Source: Exiguobacterium sp. s122 (GTDB taxonomy: Bacteria; Bacillota; Bacilli; Exiguobacteriales; Exiguobacteriaceae). From it: DNA of 64,000 bases. This document shows positions 8,106-15,260 of the stretch, piece by piece; position 1 is the stretch's first letter; each line of letters begins with the position of its first letter. A program made the translations under genes and the position numbers. Under the pieces are notes generated by a model that was not told the origin of the DNA, did not search any database, and saw only the letters and a program-made list of their open reading frames with translations. Where the stretch lies: the NCBI RefSeq assembly GCF_018618475.1, contig NZ_JACSMD010000001.1, forward strand, positions 1,922,001 through 1,986,000, in the 5' to 3' direction.

Positions 8106-8750
8106 ATGAATTCGATTTTTCGGGAACCGATTAACGCACTGACCCATTTGGCCGGGGCCGTGCTCGCATTTGTCGCGTTGATTGCGATGACGGTGAAAGC
8201 ATCGATGCTTGGGGAGCCGCTCGCCATCATGGCGGCGATTTTATTCGGCATCAGTCTCGTCTTCCTCTACTTGTCTTCAGGCTTATACCACAGCATCATC
8301 GCCTCGCCGAATGTGATCGCCTTCTTCCGAAGAATCGATCATGCGATGATTTATGCGTTGATCGCCGGGACGTATGCCCCGCTCACGCTCCTTGCGCTCG
8401 AAGGCCCGACGCGTTGGGTGCTGTTCGGCACCGTCCACGCCCTCGCCTTGTTCGGAATCATCTTCAAACTCGTCTGGTTCCACGCGCCGCGTTTCCTCTC
8501 GACGGCACTTTATATTGGAATGGGCTGGCTATCGGTGTTCTTCATCGGCCCTCTCCATAGCGTCATCGGTAACGCCGGCATCTTCTGGCTCGTCCTCGGT
8601 GGCGTCATGTATACGATCGGGGGACTTATTTACGGCTTCAAACCGAAATTCGTCAACTGGCGCGGTTGGGGCTTCCACGAGGTATTCCACTTGTTCATCT
8701 TGTTCGGTAGCTTCGCCCACTTCGTCTGCGTGTTCTGGTATGTGTTTTAA
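8106..8750 (+). CDS. Hemolysin III / PAQR family membrane protein
   Basis: A 214-residue protein with seven predicted membrane helices. It has the family's conserved polar residues: the N-terminal REPINALTHLAG, SGLYHS in helix 2-3, and the C-terminal HEVFHLFILFGSFAHF whose His residues form the PAQR zinc site. Bacterial members (YqfA, HlyIII) are of unsettled function; hydrolase activity on lipids is proposed for the superfamily. The ATG at 8106 follows AAGGAG by 8 nt; a GTG three codons earlier overlaps the SD and was rejected. A perfect palindrome covers the promoter. Confidence 0.88.
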   Translation: MNSIFREPINALTHLAGAVLAFVALIAMTVKASMLGEPLAIMAAILFGISLVFLYLSSGLYHSIIASPNVIAFFRRIDHAMIYALIAGTYAPLTLLALEGPTRWVLFGTVHALALFGIIFKLVWFHAPRFLSTALYIGMGWLSVFFIGPLHSVIGNAGIFWLVLGGVMYTIGGLIYGFKPKFVNWRGWGFHEVFHLFILFGSFAHFVCVFWYVF

Positions 8751-8777
8751 GTCCTCCTCGTGAGGGCTTTTTTATTG
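8750..8777 (+). terminator. Terminator after hemolysin III gene
   Basis: AGTCCTC / GAGGGCT stem with a short loop, followed by six T. Confidence 0.7.
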
Positions 8778-8835
8778 AGCAGTTTCGTTTACTTCGATTT
8801 CAAGACATCTTACACTGACGGTAGGAGGGATGATG

Positions 8836-9531
8836 ATGAAAATTGAAGTTTGGTCAGACTACGTCTGCCCGTTCTGTTATATTGGTAAGCGCCGTTTAGA
8901 AGAAGCACTTGAACAGTTCCCGCATGCGGACAATGTCGAGGTAGAGTTCAAGAGCTTCGAACTCGACCCGAACGCCCCGACGACGGATTCACGTTCGATT
9001 TATGAAGTGCTCGCCAAGAAGTACAACATGCCGCTCGAGCAGGCGAAGACGACGACGATGCAAGTTGCCGCGCAGGCGCGTACGGTCGGTCTCGACTATG
9101 ATTTCGACAACATGGTTGTTACGGGCACGCTCGACTCGCACCGGTTGACACACTATGCGAAGACGGTCGGGAAAGAGAAAGAACTATCGGAAGCACTTCT
9201 TAAGGCGTACTTCGTCGAGGCGAAGCATATCGGCGACCACGACATCCTCGTTGAAATCGCGACGAGTGTCGGACTCGAGGCGGATGCCGTGAAAGACGTG
9301 CTCGCGTCAGACGTGTACACGGACGACGTCCGTGCCGAAGAGAAGCGCGCCAGCGATCTTGGCATCACTGGCGTCCCATTCTTCGTCTTCGACGGTAAAT
9401 ACGGTGTCTCGGGCGCTCAACCGACCGAGGCGTTCACACAAGTGCTTGAGAAGACGTGGGCCGAATCGGCACCGACGCTTCAAGTGATTTCGGGCGGTGC
9501 GACATGCACGGACGACAACTGTGATATTTAA
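8836..9531 (+). CDS. DsbA-family oxidoreductase, FrnE-like
   Basis: A 231-residue thioredoxin-fold protein with the active-site CPFC at residues 11-14, right after the first strand (KIEVWSDYVCPFC). An all-helical insertion of about 110 residues follows, then the cis-proline segment TGVPFFVFDG. There is no signal peptide, so it is a cytoplasmic FrnE/YwbO-type disulfide oxidoreductase or isomerase. Three consecutive ATG codons (8830, 8833, 8836) follow AGGAGG; the third has the best spacing (7 nt). The C-terminus carries two more cysteines (TCTDDNC), which is unusual and could be redox-active. Confidence 0.88.
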   Translation: MKIEVWSDYVCPFCYIGKRRLEEALEQFPHADNVEVEFKSFELDPNAPTTDSRSIYEVLAKKYNMPLEQAKTTTMQVAAQARTVGLDYDFDNMVVTGTLDSHRLTHYAKTVGKEKELSEALLKAYFVEAKHIGDHDILVEIATSVGLEADAVKDVLASDVYTDDVRAEEKRASDLGITGVPFFVFDGKYGVSGAQPTEAFTQVLEKTWAESAPTLQVISGGATCTDDNCDI

Positions 9532-9535
9532 TTTG

Positions 9536-9563
9536 TAAGAAGCCGAATTCCCGGCTTCTTTTT
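9536..9563 (+). terminator. Terminator after FrnE-like gene
   Basis: GAAGCCG / CGGCTTC stem around AATTC, followed by six T. Confidence 0.8.
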
Positions 9564-9587
9564 TATAGCTTTCTGAATCGTTCTGAA

Positions 9588-9602
9588 GGATAATTATTAT
9601 CA
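9588..9602 (+). promoter_or_regulatory. Fur-box-like site upstream of the MFS exporter
   Basis: GGATAATTATTATCA matches the Bacillota 7-1-7 Fur consensus (TGATAATNATTATCA) at 13 of 14 defined positions and sits 28 nt before the MFS start. This suggests induction under iron limitation; no site was found elsewhere with an equal match. Confidence 0.6.
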
Positions 9603-9629
9603 GCTAATAAGAATCGAGGACTTAACCAT

Positions 9630-10844
9630 ATGTGGAAAAATCGCAACGTCTGGATTATCTTGACCGGAGAATTCGTCGCCGGACTCGGGCTTTGGCTCGG
9701 TATCATCGGCAATTTGGAGTTCATGCAGGAGAAAGTTCCGTCTGACTTCGTCAAGGCGCTCATCCTCGCTGGCGGATTGCTCGCCGGTGTCGCCATCGGG
9801 CCGCTCGCGGGACGACTTACCGACCAAGGCTCAAAAAAGAAAATCATGCTCATCTCAAGCGTCGTCCGGGCGCTGAGCGTCCTGTTCATGTTCGTCGCCA
9901 TCGAGACGGGCAGCGTCCTATGGATGGTCGTTTTCCTCGTCTTCCTACAAGGCTCGGCCGCGTTCTACTTCCCCGCGCTCCAGGCGGCCATCCCGCTCAT
10001 CGTCAAAGAACGCGAGTTGCTCGCCTTGAACGGTATCCATATGAACGTGTCGACGTTGTCTCGTGTCATTGGGACGGCCATCGCCGGGATTTTGCTCACA
10101 CTCATCTCGCTTCGGGACGTGTATGCACTCTCGCTCGTCGCCTATTTACTTCTAGCCGTGGCGACGTGGTTCTTGAAGATTGACGAGACGGCCGTCCCGT
10201 CCGCGAAGAAAGTCGACAAATCGACCGGCGGCTTTAAGGACGTCTTTCCGATCATCAAGTCGATTCCCGTCATCTTCATGACACTCGTCATGACGCTCAT
10301 CCCACTCCTCTTTATCGGTGGGTTCAACTTGCTCGTCATCAACATCAGCGAGCTACAAGATTCGACGGCGATCAAAGGCTGGATTTACACGGCGGAAGGA
10401 ATCGCCTTCATGGCTGGCGCTTTCCTCATCAAGCGAATCGGGGAGAAGTTCTCCGTCTTCTCGATTCTGTTCACGTTCTCGTTCTTGATCGGCGTCGCCC
10501 AGCTCATGCTCTATTTTGCCGACATCCCGGCCGTCTCCATTGCCGCCTTCGTCTTGTTCGGCTTCTCGGTCGGCTGTTTCTTCCCGACCGCGGTGACAAT
10601 TTTCCAGACACGAATGCCGAAAGACTATCACGGCCGCTTCTTCTCATTCCGGAACATGCTCGACCGAATCGTCTTCCAAGTCGTCCTCCTCGTCACGGGC
10701 TTCTTCCTCGATTTGATCGGCTTACAACTCATGGTCGTCTTGTTCGGAATCAGCTCCATCCTAATGACGGGAGCGTTCCTCGTTTATACACGGAAACATG
10801 AACTGCATATCGAGAAAGAAGAGGCCGAACGCCTCTCTTCGTAA
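9630..10844 (+). CDS. MFS transporter, probable drug or siderophore exporter
   Basis: A 404-residue major facilitator protein with about twelve predicted helices and the loop 2-3 motif GRLTDQGSKKK (residues 67-77), most like the DHA3 (MefA/YmfD) branch. It would export a small molecule by proton antiport. The ATG follows GAGGA by about 9 nt. A Fur-box-like site just upstream points to iron-linked expression, which for this branch would fit siderophore export; this is inference, since no siderophore synthesis genes are in the window. The gene is monocistronic, between two strong terminators. Confidence 0.8.
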   Translation: MWKNRNVWIILTGEFVAGLGLWLGIIGNLEFMQEKVPSDFVKALILAGGLLAGVAIGPLAGRLTDQGSKKKIMLISSVVRALSVLFMFVAIETGSVLWMVVFLVFLQGSAAFYFPALQAAIPLIVKERELLALNGIHMNVSTLSRVIGTAIAGILLTLISLRDVYALSLVAYLLLAVATWFLKIDETAVPSAKKVDKSTGGFKDVFPIIKSIPVIFMTLVMTLIPLLFIGGFNLLVINISELQDSTAIKGWIYTAEGIAFMAGAFLIKRIGEKFSVFSILFTFSFLIGVAQLMLYFADIPAVSIAAFVLFGFSVGCFFPTAVTIFQTRMPKDYHGRFFSFRNMLDRIVFQVVLLVTGFFLDLIGLQLMVVLFGISSILMTGAFLVYTRKHELHIEKEEAERLSS

Positions 10845-10845
10845 A

Positions 10846-10882
10846 AACAAGCGGTGACCGAATCGGTCATCGCTTGTTCGTG
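10846..10882. terminator. Bidirectional terminator
   Basis: AACAAGCGgTGACCG / CGGTCAtCGCTTGTT stem with a 3-nt loop between converging genes. Confidence 0.8.
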
Positions 10883-11961
10883 TCTTCGATTTCCCGCCAC
10901 CACGTTTTCGTGTCGTTCCGTCCGTCGAGCGTGATGCGCTCACCGATCACCGGCGTCAAGACGTCGTCTTTCGGTAAGAGCGTGACCATCTGCTCGGCTG
11001 GGTCGAACCAATCATGGAACGATAAGGTGAACGCACCCCAGTGAATCGGGAGCACTTTATCGGCTCGCACGTCATGAAACGCCTGCGCCGTCTCATGCGG
11101 TTGCATGTGCACGTCCGGCCAGCGTTCATCGTATTGGCCACACTCGAGCGCCGCGAAGTCGAACGGGCCATATGCGTCACCAATCTCTTTAAAATGCGGA
11201 CCGTAGCCACCGTCCCCGCTGAAGAAGAGGCGATCCGTCTCGCCGATGACGACCCATGACGCCCAAAGCGTCGCGTTGCGGTCGGTGAGCGAACGGCCGG
11301 AAAAGTGACGGGCCGGCGTGCAGACGAACGTCCATGACCCGAACGTATACGAATCGCCCCAGTCGCGTTCAACGATCCGTTTGGCCCCGATGCCCCATCG
11401 TTTTAAGTGACTGCCGACACCGAGCGGGACGATGAACGTCGCGACGCGGTCTTGAATCGCTTGAATCGATGCATAGTCCAAATGGTCGTAATGGTCGTGC
11501 GTAAGTAAGACGACATCGATGTCTGGCAAGTCGTCGAGTTCGAACGGTAAGTCTTCACTGAACCGTTCATTCTTCGCGAACGGGAGTGGTGACGGGCTGC
11601 GGCCGAACATCGGGTCGACGAGCATCGTCTTCCCGTCCATTTGAACGAGCAGCGCCGAATGGCCGAGCCAGTAGACGCGCGTGAAGCTCGAACCGAGTTT
11701 CTCTGAGAAATCGATTGGAACAATTGGAAGCGGTGCGCTCGGCTTGCGTCGTGAGTTCACATTCACATAATCACGCGACATCGAAATCATATCATCTGTC
11801 GAGAAACGCATCGGCGTATCGAGCAAATTACGGAACTTGCCGTTCACCAGATGCGGTGACTCGAGTGCCTTCGGTTTACGACCAAGCGGTTTATACTGTG
11901 TGAGCACGGTACCGGTCACGGCGGCCATGCCAATCAATGAAAACAATAGCGTCTTTTTCAC
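10867..11961 (-). CDS. MBL-fold hydrolase, NAPE-PLD-like, membrane-anchored
   Basis: About 364 residues. An N-terminal membrane segment (KKTLLFSLIGMAAVTGTVL) is followed by the MBL fold. The metal motif HDHYDH is at residues 155-160, preceded by YWLGHSALLVQMDG; the later GDGGYG and PIHWGAFTLS supply the remaining ligands. The RXXWLGHSA segment and the length match N-acyl-PE phospholipase D-like bacterial proteins. The start is uncertain: the GTG at 11961 has GAGG 6-7 nt upstream, while the longer ATG at 11979 has no SD. It is only distantly similar to the 303-residue MBL protein at 4690-5601. Substrate unknown. Confidence 0.78.
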   Translation of the reverse strand: MKKTLLFSLIGMAAVTGTVLTQYKPLGRKPKALESPHLVNGKFRNLLDTPMRFSTDDMISMSRDYVNVNSRRKPSAPLPIVPIDFSEKLGSSFTRVYWLGHSALLVQMDGKTMLVDPMFGRSPSPLPFAKNERFSEDLPFELDDLPDIDVVLLTHDHYDHLDYASIQAIQDRVATFIVPLGVGSHLKRWGIGAKRIVERDWGDSYTFGSWTFVCTPARHFSGRSLTDRNATLWASWVVIGETDRLFFSGDGGYGPHFKEIGDAYGPFDFAALECGQYDERWPDVHMQPHETAQAFHDVRADKVLPIHWGAFTLSFHDWFDPAEQMVTLLPKDDVLTPVIGERITLDGRNDTKTWWREIEDTNKR

Positions 11962-12133
11962 GTTCATCCTCTTCCCCATATGATGATGTTTGTCTCATTA
12001 TACGACGAAGTAGCGGAATGCGCATGATTCTTCATTCACGAAACGTGCCGAACCTCCGCTTATGCCATTTTTTGTTTAGATAGATTCTCTTCTCGCGCTT
12101 CAAGTCTGAACCAACCAGTCAATCGTTCGTCTT

Positions 12134-12166
12134 TAAAAAAGTCCCGATGCTTACGCATCAGGACTT
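12134..12166 (-). terminator. Terminator of the sco-bdb operon
   Basis: On the minus strand, AAGTCCTGATGCG / GCATCGGGACTT stem followed by six T; it overlaps the sco stop codon. Confidence 0.85.
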
Positions 12167-12736
12167 CTGCAAAATCTTAATATCGTTCATGATGTCTTCA
12201 TACGGCACGTCTTGGAAACCTGGATATGCTTTTACAATCTTCCCGTCCTGGTCGACGAGATAGAACCACGTCGCATGATCGACTTGCGTCCCTTCTTCCG
12301 GTTTCCGGACGAGCGCTTTGAAGTTCCCTTGCGCGAACGTCTCAATCTCTTCTTGCGAGTAGCCCGTCAAGAACTGCCAATCGGCGTTCGCTAAATCATA
12401 ATCCGCCATGAACGCCTTGATTTTCTCTGGCGTGTCGACGGTCGGGTCGACGCTGAACGAGACGAATTGGACGTCCTCGACCCCCTCCTCGACGAGTGCG
12501 TCATTCAACTTCGACATGTTGAACGTCATCGGCGGACAGACCGTCTCACAGCTCGTAAACACGAAGTCGGCCATCCATACCTTGCCTTTCAAGTCATCGA
12601 GACTGACTTGCTCTCCCTCTTGGTTCATATATTCGAACGATTCGATGTCCCAGTTGAGCGGGTCTTCGATTTCGTTACTACAGGCGGCGAGCACGACGAA
12701 CAGGCTCATAAATGCCACGATGATTCCTTTTTTCAA
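12158..12736 (-). CDS. Sco1/SenC-family copper lipoprotein
   Basis: A 192-residue lipoprotein. The signal peptide ends in the lipobox VLAAC with the lipidated Cys at residue 19. A thioredoxin-like domain carries the Sco copper site: C63 and C67 in CETVCPP, with H154 (QVDHATW). Sco proteins deliver or reduce copper for the CuA centre of cytochrome c oxidase, and B. subtilis YpmQ is the counterpart. The TTG at 12736 is 9 nt after AAGGAG; an earlier TTG overlaps the SD. It lies 14 nt downstream of bdbC, so Sco and the disulfide pair are made together, consistent with redox handling of the Sco cysteines. Confidence 0.9.
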   Translation of the reverse strand: MKKGIIVAFMSLFVVLAACSNEIEDPLNWDIESFEYMNQEGEQVSLDDLKGKVWMADFVFTSCETVCPPMTFNMSKLNDALVEEGVEDVQFVSFSVDPTVDTPEKIKAFMADYDLANADWQFLTGYSQEEIETFAQGNFKALVRKPEEGTQVDHATWFYLVDQDGKIVKAYPGFQDVPYEDIMNDIKILQKS

Positions 12737-12749
12737 TCTAGCCAACTCC

Positions 12750-13166
12750 TTAACGTTTTTTGACGAAAAGCAACAGCAACGTGATCATCGTGAACGCCGT
12801 CAACGCGAGAAACGGAATCGTCACGAAGCCGAACCAATTGATGTACTGCACGTTACACGGCACCCCTTGGACACACGGCTTAATCGCAGCAAAACCCGGT
12901 ACTTTTTGGACCAGATAATGATAAAACGAGACCGTACCGCCGATGATCGCCAGTGGCAACACGTATTTCTTAACGGCGCGATCATCTGTGAAGACGGCAA
13001 TGCCGAGCAGGAACGTCAGTGGATACATGAAGATGCGCTGAATCCAACAAAGTTCGCACGGGACGAACCCGCGAATTTCACTGAAATACAGGCTTCCGAG
13101 TGTCGCCATTAGCGAGACAAGCCAAGCGGCATAGAGTCCGTATCGATTAACGAACGATTTTGTCAT
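12750..13166 (-). CDS. bdbC: Disulfide oxidoreductase BdbC (DsbB-like)
   Basis: A 138-residue protein with four predicted membrane helices. Two cysteine pairs define the family: CELC at residues 37-40 and C98/C104 in CVQGVPC. It passes electrons from the extracellular thiol oxidase BdbD to quinone. Its ATG overlaps the bdbD stop (ATGA), so the pair is translationally coupled. Confidence 0.93.
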   Translation of the reverse strand: MTKSFVNRYGLYAAWLVSLMATLGSLYFSEIRGFVPCELCWIQRIFMYPLTFLLGIAVFTDDRAVKKYVLPLAIIGGTVSFYHYLVQKVPGFAAIKPCVQGVPCNVQYINWFGFVTIPFLALTAFTMITLLLLFVKKR

Positions 13167-13825
13167 AAGTCATTCTCAATCAATCGCTTGATTGCCTCAT
13201 AGTCGAACGGATTCTCGAGCACGACCCCGTTAATCATAATCGTCGGCGTGAGGCGCACCTCATTCTCTTTGACGAGTCCGTCATCAAAGCTCACTTGTTC
13301 GAGGACCGTCGAATTTTCACTCAAATCCGTTTTAAGCCGCGCGACGTCGACGGACGTCGTCGCTTCGGCAATTTCAATCAAACGCTCGACCGTCACCCAC
13401 GCCTCATCGTGATGCTGGCTCGCGGGTTGGGCGTCGTATACCGCCTTGTGGAAGTCCCAGAACGCGTCCGGGTCTTGGACGTATACGGATTCCGAAGCGA
13501 GTGCCGCCAAAATGGATTCTTGTCCGTGGAAGAGGACGTTTATGTAGCTGAAGCTCGCCTTGCCCGTGTCGATATAGTCCTCTTTTAATTTCGGATAGAC
13601 CGTCTCCCCCCACTGTTTACACGACGGGCACTTATAGTCCCCGAACTCGACGACTGATACGGGTGCGTTCGTTTCCCCGATGGTCGGTTGTCCGGCTGTC
13701 TCCACGTGCTCCCCTCGTACGGCCGTCTCGGCTTGGTCGGCTGGTCGATTCAACAACACGACGACGATTGCAATTAAAGCAACGGCGACGAGTGTCAAGA
13801 GGACCAATACTTTATTTTGTTTCAC
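13163..13825 (-). CDS. bdbD: Thiol-disulfide oxidase BdbD (DsbA-like)
   Basis: About 220 residues with an N-terminal membrane anchor (residues 4-25) and an extracellular DsbA-type domain. The active site CPSC is at residues 66-69 (FGDYKCPSCKQW), and TPTIMINGVVLENP near the C-terminus holds the cis-proline. It introduces disulfides into exported proteins and is reoxidised by BdbC. The GTG at 13825 follows AGAGG by 8 nt; another GTG three codons upstream overlaps the SD. It is first in a bdbD-bdbC-sco operon. Confidence 0.92.
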   Translation of the reverse strand: MKQNKVLVLLTLVAVALIAIVVVLLNRPADQAETAVRGEHVETAGQPTIGETNAPVSVVEFGDYKCPSCKQWGETVYPKLKEDYIDTGKASFSYINVLFHGQESILAALASESVYVQDPDAFWDFHKAVYDAQPASQHHDEAWVTVERLIEIAEATTSVDVARLKTDLSENSTVLEQVSFDDGLVKENEVRLTPTIMINGVVLENPFDYEAIKRLIENDL

Positions 13826-13970
13826 TGTCTTCACCTCTATGTCTTTATATCGTCTCCATTATATCGAAAGCGCTATCCTAATCCACAAAAATCGACTCAC
13901 ACTTTTTTTTGAGATCACAAGAAAAGGATGCACCGCAATGGATGCACCCTGTTTACTCGCTGTGATTGAC

Positions 13971-15242
13971 TTACGCTTCAAAAAGCAATTGCTCTGGATC
14001 TTCAATCATGTCTTTAATGTGTTTAAGGAACGTCACGGCCTCACGACCGTCGACGATGCGGTGGTCATACGAGAGCGCCACGTACATCATTGGGCGGTTC
14101 TCCATCGTGTCCGCATCGATTGCGATCGGACGGAGTTGAATCGAGTGCATCCCAAGGATCGCGACTTGCGGTCCGTTTAAAATCGGTGTCGACAAGAGCG
14201 AACCGAACACGCCGCCGTTCGTGATCGTGAACGTGCCACCCGTGAGGTCGCTAAGCCCGAGTTTGTTGTTGCGGGCCTTGTCGGCGAGGTGAAGGATGTC
14301 CTTCTCAATCTCACCAAAGTTTTTGCGGTCTGCTTCGCGCACGACCGGCACAACGAGTCCGTCTGGTGCCGACACGGCGATGCCGATATCGTAGTACTTC
14401 TTCAAGACGATCTCGTTGCCTTGAATCTCTGCGTTCAAGTAAGGCATCCGTTTAAGGGCCGCAACAGCCGCTTTCGTGAAGAATGACATAAAGCCGAGTT
14501 TGACGTCATTGTCTTTGACGAACTTCTCTTGACGACGTTTGCGGAGCGCCATAACGGCTGACATGTCGATTTCGTTGAACGTCGTGAGCATCGCAGCCGT
14601 CTGTTGCACTTCGACGAGGCGGTTCGCGATCGTCTGACGACGGCGCGTCATCTTGATGCGTTCTTCTTCCTTCCCGCTCGCTGCCGGTTGCGGTGTTGCA
14701 GCCGGTGCTTTCGGTGCCTCTTGTTTCGGTGCTGGTGCCGTGTTATGGCTCGTCACATCGTGGACGTTGATACGACCCATCGGATCGTTCGTTTGAATCG
14801 CCGCAAGGTCAATTCCTTTCTCACGGGCAAGCTTACGCGCTGCCGGTGTGGCGATTGGTCCTTTACCCGGGCTCGCGACGTGCTCTTCGCGACGCTCAAC
14901 TTTTTTCGCTTCCTCGAGCGTTTCGACTTTCGGCTCAGCCGGAGCTGGTGCCGTTTCGGCCGGTGCTTCCGTCTTTGTCTTCGTCGCGACAGCCGTGCCG
15001 CCGCCTGATCCCGAACCGAGACGGGCGATGACTTGTCCGACTTGGACCGTGTCACCTTCGCCGGCGAGTTGCTCTTCTAGCACACCCGATTCATCGGCTG
15101 GTACCTCGATGTTGACTTTGTCTGTCTCGAGTTCGACGATGGCTTCCCCTTTTTCGACTTGGTCACCTGGCTGTTTGAGCCATGAAGCAACCGTTCCTTC
15201 CGTAATGGACTCTGCTAACTCCGGTACTTTGATTTCGATCAC
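13971..15242 (-). CDS. odhB: 2-oxoglutarate dehydrogenase E2 (dihydrolipoamide succinyltransferase)
   Basis: A 423-residue E2 subunit. It has a lipoyl domain (residues 1-75, lipoylated K42 in ETDKVN), an Ala/Pro-rich linker, a peripheral-subunit-binding domain (about 125-165), a second linker, and the catalytic domain with YDHRIVDGREA near residue 393. It transfers succinyl groups to CoA in the TCA cycle. It starts with GTG, 6 nt after a TAAGGGGGAAC SD region. That SD region is perfectly complementary over 11 nt to a loop of the candidate sRNA at 62.65-62.98 kb. It lies 18 nt after odhA. Confidence 0.95.
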   Translation of the reverse strand: MIEIKVPELAESITEGTVASWLKQPGDQVEKGEAIVELETDKVNIEVPADESGVLEEQLAGEGDTVQVGQVIARLGSGSGGGTAVATKTKTEAPAETAPAPAEPKVETLEEAKKVERREEHVASPGKGPIATPAARKLAREKGIDLAAIQTNDPMGRINVHDVTSHNTAPAPKQEAPKAPAATPQPAASGKEEERIKMTRRRQTIANRLVEVQQTAAMLTTFNEIDMSAVMALRKRRQEKFVKDNDVKLGFMSFFTKAAVAALKRMPYLNAEIQGNEIVLKKYYDIGIAVSAPDGLVVPVVREADRKNFGEIEKDILHLADKARNNKLGLSDLTGGTFTITNGGVFGSLLSTPILNGPQVAILGMHSIQLRPIAIDADTMENRPMMYVALSYDHRIVDGREAVTFLKHIKDMIEDPEQLLFEA

Positions 15243-15260
15243 AATGAGTTCCCCCTTAAC

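Noticed and set aside
13930-13955. Direct repeat GGATGCACC after odhB as a terminator
   Set aside because: The two copies are direct, not inverted; only a bulged short stem with a weak T-tail can form, so it was not listed.
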